Source: Pseudomonas fluorescens (GTDB lineage: Bacteria; Pseudomonadota; Gammaproteobacteria; Pseudomonadales; Pseudomonadaceae). From it: a DNA stretch of 64,000 nt. The stretch covers positions 44,643 to 108,642 of the forward strand of contig NZ_KZ477996.1 in NCBI RefSeq assembly GCF_002837185.1. Direction: 5' to 3'. Under the pieces are notes generated by a model that saw only the letters and a list, made by a program, of their open reading frames with translations, was not told the DNA's origin and made no database searches. The translations under genes were made by a program, and so were the position numbers. Within the stretch, counting starts at the first letter, position 1, and each line of letters opens with the position of its first letter. Of this stretch, positions 8,967 through 18,722 are shown one piece after another.

Positions 8967-10403
8967 ATGAAATCGAAAAAAGCCCTTATGCTAGGCGCGG
9001 CCATCATGGCCTCCTGCTTCGTCTCGGCCTGCGCCCTGGCTCAGCAAGCGCCTCAGAAACTCAGTGCCGACGCGGTCAAGCAGGCCGTGAACAAGGCGCT
9101 CAAGTCCGGCGGCAAGCTGGACGCGTCGAAGGTGTCGGCCGAGCTCAAGCAAAAACTCTCGGCGGCCAAGTCCGGCCAGTCCAAGGCGGTGACCAAGGCC
9201 CTCAAGTCCGCGCCGTTCGACAGCGTGGTCGGTGAGCTGAAGAAACCGGCGCAAAGCGCACTGAAAAGCGCGGCGGTTGCAGCGTTTGAACCACTGTTCC
9301 CCACCCTGGATATCAACACGCTCTACACCGTCGATGAGGTGCAGGCCGGTAACGAGTTTGCCTACCACTTCAACCTGCCTCAAAACGCGCGAGTGCAGGT
9401 GCAACTGGTCAACCAGAGTGCAGGCGCGGACATGTCGCTGACTCTGTTCCAGGATGATGGCCAGGGCAACCTGAGTGTGGTGGGTACGTCGGATGCCGCA
9501 GGCAATGCCGATGAATACCTCAACGGTGTGCTGCCGGCCGGTGACTACTACTGGTACATGGTGGCCAAGGCCGCCGATAACGCGCAGTTCAGTTTCGGCG
9601 TGGCGGTGGACAGCAACATCGACGCGTTCGAGCCCAACGACAGCGCGCAAACCGCGTTCGTGTTGCCCGACTCGATGAACAAGGTCAGCGGTAATCTCGA
9701 CAATGCCGGCGATGTCGATTACTTCGACTTCCAGGCGGTACGTGGCCAAAGTGTGAGCATGTACCTGGCGGGCGACGAGAACGGCAGCCGTAACCAGTGG
9801 ATCTTCGACCGCTTCGATGGCACCAACTGGGTCACCGTGCCGGCCGGTTCCACCTCGACCTATCCGAGCGTAACGCCGGGTACCACCGTGAAGGTGCGCG
9901 TGCGCGCCAACCCGGCGGTGGCGCAGGACCCGAGCAAGTATTACCAACTGAGCCTGGGCTCCACGCCGCGCCTGAACGCCAACAGTGTGAAAGGTGACAA
10001 CATCGTGCGGGTGACCGAAGTGTGGTTGGCCACGCAAACCGCGCGGCTGTTGAATTGGTCGACCCAATGGTCGGACTCCACTGGCGCGCCGCTGCTGGGC
10101 GTCACCCCGGTGTTGCGCGTGGATAACCACTTCGTCGACTTGAACTACCGCTGGGTCGACTACAAGGCGACCACCAACAGCGCGGGTGTCTCCGAGGCCA
10201 CGGCCAATATCGGTACCTGCTTCGGTGACTACACCACAGTGATCAACGACAGCAGCACCGGTGTGCCGTACAAGTGGAGAACCACCTACAACGAGGGCGG
10301 CTGGCGCATCGAGCTGGCCGAATTCCCCGGTGTGGGCGTCGGCGGTGACAACGTGCAATACGTCAGCCTGGGGCATATCTGCACCCAGGACATCATCCAC
10401 TGA
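8967..10403 (+). CDS. Secreted protein with two PPC-type (pre-peptidase C-terminal) domains
   Basis: This is a 478-residue exported protein. The N-terminus gives two readings: a type I signal ending ACALA before QQ, or a lipobox VSAC at Cys22. Residues about 30-105 are Lys/Ala/Ser-rich and probably helical. Two PPC-like beta-sandwich domains follow (about 110-210 and 215-330); the second opens with DAFEPNDSAQTAF, and the YFDFQA strand is typical. The last about 140 residues are a further beta-rich domain I do not recognise, with two Cys that could pair. There is no peptidase or other catalytic motif. A LexA-type box sits in its promoter and a strong terminator follows, so it is probably a single-gene unit. 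Function is unknown. Confidence 0.75.
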   Translation: MKSKKALMLGAAIMASCFVSACALAQQAPQKLSADAVKQAVNKALKSGGKLDASKVSAELKQKLSAAKSGQSKAVTKALKSAPFDSVVGELKKPAQSALKSAAVAAFEPLFPTLDINTLYTVDEVQAGNEFAYHFNLPQNARVQVQLVNQSAGADMSLTLFQDDGQGNLSVVGTSDAAGNADEYLNGVLPAGDYYWYMVAKAADNAQFSFGVAVDSNIDAFEPNDSAQTAFVLPDSMNKVSGNLDNAGDVDYFDFQAVRGQSVSMYLAGDENGSRNQWIFDRFDGTNWVTVPAGSTSTYPSVTPGTTVKVRVRANPAVAQDPSKYYQLSLGSTPRLNANSVKGDNIVRVTEVWLATQTARLLNWSTQWSDSTGAPLLGVTPVLRVDNHFVDLNYRWVDYKATTNSAGVSEATANIGTCFGDYTTVINDSSTGVPYKWRTTYNEGGWRIELAEFPGVGVGGDNVQYVSLGHICTQDIIH

Positions 10404-10421
10404 CACAGTGATGTGAAACAG

Positions 10422-10454
10422 AAGGGGCAGCCTCCAAGGGGCTGCCCCTTTTTT
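10422..10454 (+). terminator. Rho-independent terminator
   Basis: An 11-bp perfect stem, AAGGGGCAGCC (10422-10432) with GGCTGCCCCTT (10440-10450), has a 7-base loop and runs into TTTTTT. It is 19 bp after the PPC gene stop. Confidence 0.92.
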
Positions 10455-10496
10455 GCTCCGTGTGCCGCAAATTTTTGCAGGCTGCAACCAATCGAA

Positions 10497-10586
10497 TGTG
10501 GGAGGGGGCTTGCTCCCGATAACGGTAGATCAGTCAATGAATTTACTGACTGACCCGCCGCCATCGGGGGCAAGCCCCCTCACACA
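10497..10586. repeat. REPIN
   Basis: The left arm is TGTGGGAGGGGGCTTGCTCC and the right arm its near complement (ending CACACA instead of CCCACA). It sits between the terminator and the sugar ABC promoter. Confidence 0.88.
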
Positions 10587-10648
10587 TTTGGATCGAGTCT
10601 GACCAATGACCCCTTGCGCACCTCGCATTTCCTTGTTAGCTTCTGCCA

Positions 10649-10668
10649 AAATGTTAACGATAACATTT
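10649..10668 (+). promoter_or_regulatory. LacI-family operator
   Basis: AAATGTTAACGATAACATTT has perfect 8-bp arms around ACGA, matching the TGTTAACG-type sites of LacI-family regulators. It lies 35 bp before the substrate-binding protein gene. The obvious partner is the LacI regulator at the far end of the cluster. Confidence 0.65.
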
Positions 10669-10703
10669 GCTCTAAAAATAAAAACAAAACAGAGACCCAC
10701 GCC

Positions 10704-11627
10704 ATGAAAATGCTCCCGAAAACCCTGTGTTTATTGGCTGCCAGTATCACTCTGGGCAGCGTTTCCCCTGTGTTTGCCGAAGCCGCCAAGCCGATCCGCA
10801 TCGGCGCCTCGTTCCAGGAAATCAACAACCCCTATTTCGTCACCATGAAAAACGCCCTGGAAGAAGCCGGCGCGAGCATCGGGGCGACACTGATCATCAC
10901 CGACGCCCGCCATGATGTGTCCAAGCAGGTCAGTGATGTCGAAGACATGCTGCAAAAAGGCATCGATATCCTGCTGATCAACCCGACCGACTCGGTCGGT
11001 GTGCAATCGGCGGTCAAGTCCGCCCATGCTGCCGGTGTGGTCGTAGTGGCGGTGGACGCCCAGGCGGAGGGCCCGCTGGATTCTTTCGTCGGCTCGAAAA
11101 ACTTCGATGCCGGTTTCCAGGCCTGTGAGTACCTGGCCAAACACATCGGCGACAAAGGCAATATCGCCATCCTCGACGGCATTGCCGTGGTGCCGATCCT
11201 GGAGCGTGTGCGCGGTTGCAAGGAGGCGGTGGCCAAGCACCCGGACATCAAGATTGTCAGCATCCAGAACGGCAAGCAGGAACGTGACCAGGCGCTGACC
11301 GTCACCGAAAACATGTTGCAGGCCCAGCCCACCCTCAAGGGCATTTTCAGCGTGAACGACAACGGCTCCCTCGGCGCGCTGTCGGCCATCGAAGCCAGCG
11401 GCATGGACGTGAAGCTGGTCAGCGTCGACGGTGCGCCGGAAGCGATCAAGGCGATCCAGAAACCCGGCAGCAAGTTCATCGCCACCTCGGCCCAATACCC
11501 CCGTGACCAGATCCGCCTGGCCCTGGGCATAGCCCTGGCCAAAAAGTGGGGCTCGCAAGTGCCCGCCACGGTTCCGGTGGACATCACCCTGATCGACCAG
11601 GCCAAGGCCGGGGACTTCAGCTGGTAA
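10704..11627 (+). CDS. Sugar/polyol ABC transporter substrate-binding protein (RbsB type)
   Basis: This 307-residue periplasmic protein has signal [25 protein letters not shown], cleaved before EAAKP. The mature part has the periplasmic-binding-protein 4 fold signatures [51 protein letters not shown] and [15 protein letters not shown] 10704 is chosen as the start of a good signal peptide; upstream in-frame sequence contains the operator. It leads the operon and is followed by the ATPase (62-bp gap) and permease. Expression is probably controlled by the LacI site just upstream. The ligand is likely a pentitol, tetritol or related sugar given the downstream enzymes. Confidence 0.88.
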   Translation: MKMLPKTLCLLAASITLGSVSPVFAEAAKPIRIGASFQEINNPYFVTMKNALEEAGASIGATLIITDARHDVSKQVSDVEDMLQKGIDILLINPTDSVGVQSAVKSAHAAGVVVVAVDAQAEGPLDSFVGSKNFDAGFQACEYLAKHIGDKGNIAILDGIAVVPILERVRGCKEAVAKHPDIKIVSIQNGKQERDQALTVTENMLQAQPTLKGIFSVNDNGSLGALSAIEASGMDVKLVSVDGAPEAIKAIQKPGSKFIATSAQYPRDQIRLALGIALAKKWGSQVPATVPVDITLIDQAKAGDFSW

Positions 11628-11689
11628 ACCCCGGCGCCCCACGTCCGCCGTGGGGCCCTGGTCTTCCTCCCGAGTGCGAGGCCTTCGGT

Positions 11690-13198
11690 ATGAGCAGTCT
11701 TCTGAAGCTGGAAAATATCTGTAAGTGTTACCCGGGGGTGCAGGCCCTCAAGTCCATCAACCTGCAAGTGGAGCGCGGCGAAATACACGCGTTGCTCGGG
11801 GAGAATGGCGCGGGCAAATCCACCCTGATGAAGATCCTTGGCGGCGTCGAGCATCAGGATGAGGGGCAGATCCTGATCGACGGCCAGCCCCGGCAATTTG
11901 CGACTTACCGTGATGCGATCGCGGCCGGTATCGGCATCGTGTTCCAGGAATTCAGCCTGATTCCCTACCTCACGGCGGTGGACAATATCTTCCTCGGCCA
12001 TGAGCTGAGCAACCGCTTCGGCCTGTTGCGCAAACGTCAAATGTTCGAGGCCTGCGAGGCCTTGTTCAAGCGTCTGGGCGTGTCGATCAACCTGGAATGC
12101 GCAGTCAGGCATCTGAGCGTGGCGGAGCAGCAGTTTGTCGAGATCGCCAAGGCCCTGGCCCTGGATGCGCGTTTGCTGGTGCTCGATGAACCCACCGCAA
12201 CCCTTACGCCCAGCGAAGCCGAGCTGCTGTTCGAGATCATGCGCGAACTCAAGCGTCAGGGCGTGGCAGTGATTTTTATCTCGCACCATCTGGAGGAGAT
12301 TTTCCAGGTGTGCGACCGCATCAGTGTGTTGCGCGATGGCGGCAATGCAGGCGTCACTGCTGTGGCCGACAGCGATATCGACCGTCTGGTCGAGATGATG
12401 GTCGGCCGCCGCCTGGAATGCAGTTTCCCGCCCAAGCCCACCACAGCACGCGGGCCTTTGCTGCTGGAGGTCAAGGACATCCAGCTGGTGCGCAACGGCC
12501 CGCATAACCGCTTCGACTTGCACAAGGGTGAAATCCTCGGCTTTGCCGGCCTGGTCGGTTCCGGTCGCACCGAACTGGCCCTGGGCATGCTGGGCGCGCT
12601 GCCCTCGGTGAGCAAAGACGTGTGGCTGCGCGGCGAAAAGGTCAGCCTCGACGACCCGGCCCAGGCCTTGGCGCACGGCATCGGCCTGTTGCCGGAGAGC
12701 CGCAAGAGCGAAGGGCTGATCACCGATTTCAGCATTCGCGAAAATATCTCGTTGAACAACCTGCCCAAATACCAGAACGCCACGGGCCTGATCGACAAGG
12801 CCAGAGAGTGCGCCAGCGTCGAAGCGCTGATGCGCCAGCTGTCGATCAAGGCGCCCAGCGCGGAAAGCCGGGTGTTCAACCTCAGCGGCGGCAACCAGCA
12901 AAAGGTCGTGATTGCCCGCTGGATCAACCACCACTGCGACGTGCTGGTGTTCGACGAACCCACCCGTGGCATCGATGTGGGCGCCAAGGCGCAGATCTAC
13001 GCGCTGATGCGCAGTCTCACTGAGCAGGGCTACGCGATCATCATGATTTCCTCCGAACTGCCGGAAGTCATCGGCATGTGCGACCGCGTCGCGGTGTTCC
13101 ACAAAGGCGCGATCGTCAAGGTACTGGAAGCGTCCGCCGTCAATCCTCAAGAGGTCATGCGCCATGCAACAGGGGGTTCAAGTGAATACGTCCATTAA
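11690..13198 (+). CDS. Sugar ABC transporter ATP-binding protein (RbsA/XylG type)
   Basis: The 502-residue product has two ABC domains. The first has Walker [10 protein letters not shown] (37-45), the RbsA-type signature [15 protein letters not shown] and Walker [10 protein letters not shown]. The second has the degenerate P-loop GLVGSGRTE, signature LSGGNQQKV and [14 protein letters not shown]. This asymmetric tandem form is normal for CUT2 importers. The start at 11690 follows the weak ribosome site GCGAGG by eight bases, and conserved sequence begins with [17 protein letters not shown]. The 3' end overlaps the permease by 35 bp. It energises uptake of the polyol or sugar bound by the preceding protein. 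Confidence 0.92.
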   Translation: MSSLLKLENICKCYPGVQALKSINLQVERGEIHALLGENGAGKSTLMKILGGVEHQDEGQILIDGQPRQFATYRDAIAAGIGIVFQEFSLIPYLTAVDNIFLGHELSNRFGLLRKRQMFEACEALFKRLGVSINLECAVRHLSVAEQQFVEIAKALALDARLLVLDEPTATLTPSEAELLFEIMRELKRQGVAVIFISHHLEEIFQVCDRISVLRDGGNAGVTAVADSDIDRLVEMMVGRRLECSFPPKPTTARGPLLLEVKDIQLVRNGPHNRFDLHKGEILGFAGLVGSGRTELALGMLGALPSVSKDVWLRGEKVSLDDPAQALAHGIGLLPESRKSEGLITDFSIRENISLNNLPKYQNATGLIDKARECASVEALMRQLSIKAPSAESRVFNLSGGNQQKVVIARWINHHCDVLVFDEPTRGIDVGAKAQIYALMRSLTEQGYAIIMISSELPEVIGMCDRVAVFHKGAIVKVLEASAVNPQEVMRHATGGSSEYVH

Positions 13199-14156
13199 CA
13201 CCGCAGGTACCGGCCGGTTACGCCTGAACCTGGCGCGGTTGCTGCGCTCGCCGGCGTTTTATCCCTTTGTCGGACTGGTGGTGGTGACCCTGGTGATGAT
13301 CCTCGCCAGCGACACCTTCCTCACCGCCAGCAACCTGTCGAACATTGCGCGCCAGGTGTCGATCAACGCGATTATCGCGGTGGGCATGACGTGCGTGATT
13401 CTGACCGGCGGCATCGATCTGTCGGTGGGCCCGGTGATGGCACTGTCCGGCACGCTCACGGCCGGCTTGATGGTCGCGGGGCTGCCGCCAGGCCTGGCCA
13501 TCGGCGCCGGGATGCTGGTGGGTGTGGCGTTCGGCATCGGCAACGGCCTGTTCGTGGCCTACCTGCATATGCCGCCGATCATCGTGACCCTGGCGACCAT
13601 GGGCATCGCCCGGGGGTTGGGGCTGATGTACACCGACGGCTATCCGATTTCCGGGCTGCCGGAGTGGTTTGCGGTGTTCGGCCGCGCCAGCGTATTGGGC
13701 ATCCAGGTGCCGATTCTGATCATGCTGCTCACTTACCTGGCGGCCTACGTGCTGCTGCAACACACGCGCATCGGCCGCTACATCTACGCCATCGGCGGCA
13801 ATGAAGAAGCGGTGCGTTTGTCCGGTGTGCGCGCCGCGCGCTTCAAGTTGCTGGTGTACGGCATCAGCGGCTTCACCGCAGCGATTGCCGGGCTGGTGCT
13901 GACCTCACGCTTGATGAGCGGCCAGCCGAATGCCGGTGTGTCGTTCGAACTGGATGCGATTGCCGCCGTGGTACTGGGCGGTGCGTCGATTGCCGGCGGG
14001 CGCGGCGTGATCGTCGGCACCTTGCTCGGTGCCATGTTGCTCGGCGTCTTGAACAACGGCTTGAACATGCTCGGCGTATCGCCTTACGTGCAGAGCGTGA
14101 TCAAGGGCGCAATCATTTTGCTGGCGATCTTTATCAGCCGTCAGCGCCATCGCTGA
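13164..14156 (+). CDS. Sugar ABC transporter permease (RbsC type)
   Basis: This 330-residue inner-membrane permease has about nine hydrophobic helices. It carries the family signature [20 protein letters not shown] near residues 75-95 and the cytoplasmic-loop sequence [14 protein letters not shown]. The listed ATG overlaps the ATPase gene by 35 bp; an in-frame GTG at 13182 is an alternative start. It is the membrane channel of the CUT2 importer whose other parts precede it. A dehydrogenase gene follows after 27 bp, so transport and first oxidation are encoded together. Confidence 0.92.
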   Translation: MQQGVQVNTSINTAGTGRLRLNLARLLRSPAFYPFVGLVVVTLVMILASDTFLTASNLSNIARQVSINAIIAVGMTCVILTGGIDLSVGPVMALSGTLTAGLMVAGLPPGLAIGAGMLVGVAFGIGNGLFVAYLHMPPIIVTLATMGIARGLGLMYTDGYPISGLPEWFAVFGRASVLGIQVPILIMLLTYLAAYVLLQHTRIGRYIYAIGGNEEAVRLSGVRAARFKLLVYGISGFTAAIAGLVLTSRLMSGQPNAGVSFELDAIAAVVLGGASIAGGRGVIVGTLLGAMLLGVLNNGLNMLGVSPYVQSVIKGAIILLAIFISRQRHR

Positions 14157-14183
14157 ACCCCTATCCACACAGGAACGAACACC

Positions 14184-15263
14184 ATGGACAAGCACACTGA
14201 TATGCAAGCCGTCGTCTGCCACGGCCCCAAAGACTACCGCCTGGAACGCATCGGCAAACCCCAGGCGCGGCCCAATGAATTGGTGATCCGCATTGCCGCC
14301 TGCGGCATCTGCGCCAGCGACTGCAAGTGCCATTCCGGCGCGGCGATGTTCTGGGGCGGCGACAATCCCTGGGTCAAGGCGCCTGTCGTGCCGGGCCACG
14401 AGTTTTTCGGCTATGTGGTGGAGGCGGGCGAGGGCGCCGAGGAGCACTTCGACGTGGCGGTGGGCGACAAGGTGATCGCCGAGCAGATCGTGCCGTGCGG
14501 CAAGTGCCGATTCTGCAAGTCCGGCAAATACTGGATGTGCGAAGTGCACAACATCTTCGGTTTTCAGCGTGAGGTCGCCGAGGGTGGTATGGCCCAGTAC
14601 ATGCGCATTCCCAAGACCGCCATCGTGCACAGGATTCCCGAGTCGGTGTCCCTGGAAGACTCGGCGCTGGTGGAGCCCATGGCCTGTTCGATCCATACGG
14701 TCAACCGTGGCGATATCCAGCTTGACGATGTGGTGGTGATTGCCGGCGCCGGTACCCTGGGCCTGTGCATGGTGCAGGTGGCGGCGCTGAAGACGCCGAA
14801 GAAACTGGTGGTGATCGACATGGTCGACGAGCGTCTGGAGCTGGCGAAAAAGTTCGGCGCCGACGTGGTGATCAACCCGTCGCGCGACAACGCTCGCGCA
14901 CTCATCAACGGCCTTACCGACCATTACGGCTGCGACGTGTACATCGAGACCACCGGCGTACCGGCCGGCGTCACCCAGGGCCTGGACCTGATCCGCAAGC
15001 TCGGGCGTTTTGTCGAATTCAGCGTGTTCGGCGCCGAGACCAGCGTGGACTGGTCGATCATCGGCGACCGCAAGGAGCTGGACGTGCGCGGCGCCCACCT
15101 CGGCCCCTATTGCTACCCGATTGCCATCGACCTGTTCGAGCGCGGCCTGGTCACGTCAAAAGGCATCGTCACCCATGACTTCCCCCTGGATGACTACGCC
15201 GAGGCCTTCGAACTGGCCAACTCGACCAAGTCGATCAAGGTGCTGTTGAAGCCGGTGCTCTGA
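14184..15263 (+). CDS. Zinc-dependent polyol dehydrogenase (medium-chain; threitol/xylitol-type)
   Basis: This 359-residue medium-chain dehydrogenase has catalytic zinc residues in CGICASD (Cys43) and GHE (His72, Glu73). The structural zinc lobe has Cys105, 108, 111 and 119. The Rossmann motif is GAGTLG and an acidic residue follows in VVIDM, which favours NAD over NADP. The start follows AGGAACG. The long N-terminal SGAAMFWGG insert and the general layout resemble erythritol/L-threitol or pentitol dehydrogenases. Together with the following FGGY kinase, the likely route is polyol to ketose to ketose phosphate. The exact substrate is inferred, not proven. Confidence 0.8.
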   Translation: MDKHTDMQAVVCHGPKDYRLERIGKPQARPNELVIRIAACGICASDCKCHSGAAMFWGGDNPWVKAPVVPGHEFFGYVVEAGEGAEEHFDVAVGDKVIAEQIVPCGKCRFCKSGKYWMCEVHNIFGFQREVAEGGMAQYMRIPKTAIVHRIPESVSLEDSALVEPMACSIHTVNRGDIQLDDVVVIAGAGTLGLCMVQVAALKTPKKLVVIDMVDERLELAKKFGADVVINPSRDNARALINGLTDHYGCDVYIETTGVPAGVTQGLDLIRKLGRFVEFSVFGAETSVDWSIIGDRKELDVRGAHLGPYCYPIAIDLFERGLVTSKGIVTHDFPLDDYAEAFELANSTKSIKVLLKPVL

Positions 15264-15265
15264 CG

Positions 15266-16798
15266 ATGAACTACGTGATGGGTGTAGACATAGGGACCCA
15301 GAGCACCAAGGCGCTGCTGGTGGATGCCCACGGCACGATCATCGCCCAGCACAGCCAGGGCTATCGCGTGGATACGCCGAAAGTGCGCTGGGCCGAGCAA
15401 TGGCCGCAGGTGTGGCTTGATGCGGTCGAGGCCTGTGTGGCGCAGTGCATGGCCAAGTCCGGCGTCGCGGCGCAACAGGTCAAGGCGTTGTGCATCAGCA
15501 GCCTGTATGGCGGCTCGGGGATCGCGGTGGATGCGCAGATCACACCGTTGCACCCGTGCCTTATCTGGATGGATCGGCGCGCCGGTGAACAGGTGCAGTG
15601 GGTACGTGAGCATGTGGACCTGGACCGGCTGTTCGCCGTCACCGGCAACTCGCTGGACAGCTACTACGGCTTCACCAAGATGCTCTGGCTCAAGCAGCAT
15701 CGGCCCCAGGTGTGGGCCGACACGCGCTACCTGCTGCCGCCCAACAGCTATATCAACTGGTGCCTGACGGGCGAGCTGGCGGTGGACCACAGCAGCGCCG
15801 GCAATATCGGCGGTGTCTACGATGTGGCTGCGCGCGGCTGGTCGGGCGAGATGCTCGATGCACTGGGCATCCCGCCGGCGATGATGCCGCAGCGGTTGCT
15901 GTATTCCGGTGAGGTGGTGGGCGGTTTGCTCCAGGGCTGGGCCGCCCGCCTGGGCTTGCCGGCGGGCACGCCGGTGCTCGCCGGTGGCGTGGATGCGGCC
16001 ATGGCGACCCTGGCTGCGGGCGTCACCCAACCGGGCAACCATGTGGCGATGATCGGTACCAGCATGTGTTGGGGCTACCTCAACCAGCGGGTGGACGCGC
16101 GGCACGGGTTGGTCAGCATGCCTCACGTCTATAACGGTCATCGCGACCTGTACATCTTTGGTGGCGCGATCACCGCCGGGGCGTCGGTCAGCTGGTTCCG
16201 CGAGCAGTTCTGCCAGGCCGAGGAGCAACAGGCCCAGGCCAGCGGCCAGGACAGCCTGGTGTTGCTGGAGCGCAGCGCGATGAATATCCCGGCGGGCAGC
16301 GAAGGCCTGTTGTTCCTGCCATACCTGATGGGCGAGCGCAGCCCGGTGTGGGACGACCGCGCCAGCGGCAGTTTTGTCGGGCTGAACCTGTATCACAGTC
16401 GCATCCATCTGTACCGCGCCGTGCTCGAAGGGGTGAGTTTTGCCCTGCGCCACAATATCGAAGCCGGCACCCGGGGCGCGCATTCCCTTGACCCGCGTTT
16501 GATCGTGGTAGGCGGTGCGAGCCATTCGGATGTGTGGATGCAGATCATCGCGGATGTGACGCGCTACCCGGTGTACACGATCGTCCAGGAAGTCGAAGCG
16601 GCGCTGGGGGCGGCGTTGCTGGCGGCGCACACGGTAGGGTTGGTCAGTGATGAGGCGATGGACAAGGGCTGGGTGCAGTTGGCGTTGCGGGCGCAGCCCA
16701 AGCGGGAGAATGTCGCGGTCTACGATCACGCGTTTGCCGAGTACCTGAAGCTGTATCCCGCGCTGAAGCCGATCATGCACACCCTGCAGGCCAACTGA
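15266..16798 (+). CDS. FGGY-family carbohydrate kinase (xylulokinase-like)
   Basis: The 510-residue kinase has the N-terminal phosphate-binding motif DIGTQSTKALLVD (8-20), the catalytic-base region AGGVDAAMATLAAG with Asp243, and a C-terminal VVGGASHSDVWMQIIADV adenosine motif. FGGY kinases phosphorylate ketopentoses, polyols or ketotetroses, and the length suits xylulokinase-type members. It starts two bases after the dehydrogenase stop, so the pair should be translated together. It would trap the ketose made by the dehydrogenase. The substrate could be D- or L-xylulose, or erythrulose. Confidence 0.85.
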   Translation: MNYVMGVDIGTQSTKALLVDAHGTIIAQHSQGYRVDTPKVRWAEQWPQVWLDAVEACVAQCMAKSGVAAQQVKALCISSLYGGSGIAVDAQITPLHPCLIWMDRRAGEQVQWVREHVDLDRLFAVTGNSLDSYYGFTKMLWLKQHRPQVWADTRYLLPPNSYINWCLTGELAVDHSSAGNIGGVYDVAARGWSGEMLDALGIPPAMMPQRLLYSGEVVGGLLQGWAARLGLPAGTPVLAGGVDAAMATLAAGVTQPGNHVAMIGTSMCWGYLNQRVDARHGLVSMPHVYNGHRDLYIFGGAITAGASVSWFREQFCQAEEQQAQASGQDSLVLLERSAMNIPAGSEGLLFLPYLMGERSPVWDDRASGSFVGLNLYHSRIHLYRAVLEGVSFALRHNIEAGTRGAHSLDPRLIVVGGASHSDVWMQIIADVTRYPVYTIVQEVEAALGAALLAAHTVGLVSDEAMDKGWVQLALRAQPKRENVAVYDHAFAEYLKLYPALKPIMHTLQAN

Positions 16799-16815
16799 CC
16801 CAACAGGGTCAAAAA

Positions 16816-16905
16816 TGTGGGAGGGGGCTTGCTCCCGATGGCGGTGTAACAGTCGCCGCCTGTGTTGAATGACACACCGCTATCGGGGGCAAGCCCCCTC
16901 CCACA
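16816..16905. repeat. REPIN
   Basis: Full facing arms (TGTGGGAGGGGGCTTGCTCC and its complement with CCCACA) sit between the kinase and the reductase, splitting the polyol cluster. The reductase may therefore be expressed at a different level. Confidence 0.9.
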
Positions 16906-16937
16906 GTGGATCTTCATTGTTCTTGAGATTTTGATCT

Positions 16938-17663
16938 ATGAACGCAATTTTTGACTTCACTCACCACCGCATCCTCGTCACCGGCGCCAGCAGCGGGATT
17001 GGCCGCGAAATCGCACAGCAGCTCATTGCCAGTGGCGCCGAGGTCTTCGCCCTGGGCCGTGACGCCCGGGCACTGGCCGAACTGGGCTGCCACACCCTGA
17101 GCGTGGATATCGCCGACAGCGCCGCGCTCGACCACGCCTTGAATGAGCTGCCGGCGCTGCACGGTCTGGTCAACTGCGCCGGCATTTCACGCCTGGAGCC
17201 CGCCGCCGCCATCAGCGCCGAGGCGTTTGATCAGGTGATGAGCGTCAACGCTCGCGCTGCGGCGCACGTGGCCAGCCGCGTGGCGGCGAAAATGATCGAA
17301 GAGAACATCGCCGGTAGCATCGTCAACGTCTCCAGTCAGGCCTCGCTGGTGGCGCTGGATGATCATCTGAGCTACTGCGCCTCCAAGGCCGCCCTCGATG
17401 CGATCACCCGCGTGCAGTGCGCTGAATGGGGCCGCTTCGGCATTCGCGTCAACAGCGTCAACCCCACTGTCACGCTCACGCCGATGGCGACCATGGCCTG
17501 GTCCGATCCGGTCAAGCGCGACCCGGCGCTGGCCGCCATTCCCCTGGGCCGTTTTGCGCACACCGTGGAAGTCGCGTTGCCGGTGTTGTTCCTGCTCAGC
17601 GATGCGGCCAGCATGATCAGTGGCGTGAGCCTGCCCATCGATGGCGGCTATACCAGCCGTTAG
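16938..17663 (+). CDS. Short-chain dehydrogenase, L-xylulose reductase (DCXR)-like
   Basis: This 241-residue SDR has the cofactor motif TGASSGIG (15-22), NCAG at 79-82 and catalytic Ser132/133, Tyr146, Lys150. The C-terminal run VNPTVTLTPMATMAWSDP and IPLGRFAHTVEV closely match the animal L-xylulose/diacetyl reductase family (DCXR), which reads VNPTVVMTSMGQATWSDP. DCXR interconverts L-xylulose and xylitol. Its place after the Zn-dehydrogenase and kinase suggests a second redox step on a pentitol or ketose. The stop codon overlaps the stop of the convergent lacI gene. Confidence 0.8.
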   Translation: MNAIFDFTHHRILVTGASSGIGREIAQQLIASGAEVFALGRDARALAELGCHTLSVDIADSAALDHALNELPALHGLVNCAGISRLEPAAAISAEAFDQVMSVNARAAAHVASRVAAKMIEENIAGSIVNVSSQASLVALDDHLSYCASKAALDAITRVQCAEWGRFGIRVNSVNPTVTLTPMATMAWSDPVKRDPALAAIPLGRFAHTVEVALPVLFLLSDAASMISGVSLPIDGGYTSR

Positions 17664-18664
17664 CCGTTCTCCAACTGCCCGGCGATGACCACCTTGTCCC
17701 GTGGCTTGTACGGGTCTTGCAGGCGATCGAGCAGCAGGCGCACCGCGCTGCTGCCGGCCAGCGAGGCATCGTGGGCCACGCAGGCGATGGGCACGCCGAA
17801 AATATCGGCGAACGGCAGGCGGTCGATGCCGCAGATGGTCAGGCTGTCGTGGGCGATGTTGTGCATGCGTAACGCGCGCAGGGCGCCGAGGGTGATCAAT
17901 TGGTTGAAGCCCATGATCGCGTCCGGCGCCGAGTGGGCGGCGAGGTAGTCGAGGGTGTGCAGGTAGGACGGCATCAGCGTGTAGTCCCCGGCCTGCACCT
18001 CGACCTGCACCTGAGGATGTTCGGCCAGCACTTCGCGCAGGCCCTTGAGGCGTTCGACGGTGATGCGCGAGTGCTCGGGGCCGGTCAGCACCAGCAGGCG
18101 CTTGAGGTCCGGGGTCTGGCGCAACAGGTAGTGCGCGGCCTGGATGCCGCTGTGGTAGTTGTCGAGCACCACGCGGCTGAACGGGCTGTCGTGGAGCGTG
18201 CGGTCAAGCAGCACCACCGGGGTCTTGCCGTTGCCCAGGCGCTCGAGATAGTCAGGCTGGTAGCTTGGCTCATCGGAGACCGGCGACAGGATGATCCCCG
18301 CCACGCGATAACCCAGCAGGGTATCGACGGCCTTGCTTTCCAGTTCTTCCAGCTCATCGGTGTCCACCAGCATGATGGTGTAGCCGTGCTTTTTTGCTTC
18401 GCGGGAGATCGCCTTGATCATCTCGCTGTAGAACGGGTTGTCCACCGACGCGGTGATCACACCGATGATCAGGCTTTCACTGCGCTTGAGCCCGCGCGCG
18501 AAGGCATTGGGCACGTAGTCGAGCTCGCGCGCCACTTCCAGAATGCGCGCCAGGGTGGCGGGTTTGACCAGATCAGGTTTGCTCAACGCCCGGGACACGG
18601 TAATGGTGGTCATGCCCACCCGTTTGGCGATGTCGCTGATGGTGACAGACTTTTTCTTGTTCAT
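17660..18664 (-). CDS. LacI-family transcriptional regulator of the polyol cluster
   Basis: This 334-residue regulator has an N-terminal LacI helix-turn-helix (VTISDIAKRVGMTTITVSRA), the hinge LDYVPNAFARGLK and a periplasmic-binding-like sensor domain with IIGVITASVDNPFYSEM. It is convergent with the reductase gene. The TGTTAACG-type palindrome before the ABC operon is the best candidate for its operator; no such site was seen before its own gene. It would repress the importer and catabolic genes until a sugar or polyol binds. The effector is inferred only from context. Confidence 0.88.
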   Translation of the reverse strand: MNKKKSVTISDIAKRVGMTTITVSRALSKPDLVKPATLARILEVARELDYVPNAFARGLKRSESLIIGVITASVDNPFYSEMIKAISREAKKHGYTIMLVDTDELEELESKAVDTLLGYRVAGIILSPVSDEPSYQPDYLERLGNGKTPVVLLDRTLHDSPFSRVVLDNYHSGIQAAHYLLRQTPDLKRLLVLTGPEHSRITVERLKGLREVLAEHPQVQVEVQAGDYTLMPSYLHTLDYLAAHSAPDAIMGFNQLITLGALRALRMHNIAHDSLTICGIDRLPFADIFGVPIACVAHDASLAGSSAVRLLLDRLQDPYKPRDKVVIAGQLENG

Positions 18665-18722
18665 CGGTAAGGCTGCAAGAGGACACTCCCGCAGGCTAGC
18701 ATGCGCGCAGGCCCAGGGTGAC

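Noticed and set aside
10832..13165. A 777-codon open frame antisense to the sugar ABC genes
   Set aside because: It spans two convincing sense genes with Walker and binding-protein motifs and shows no domain of its own.
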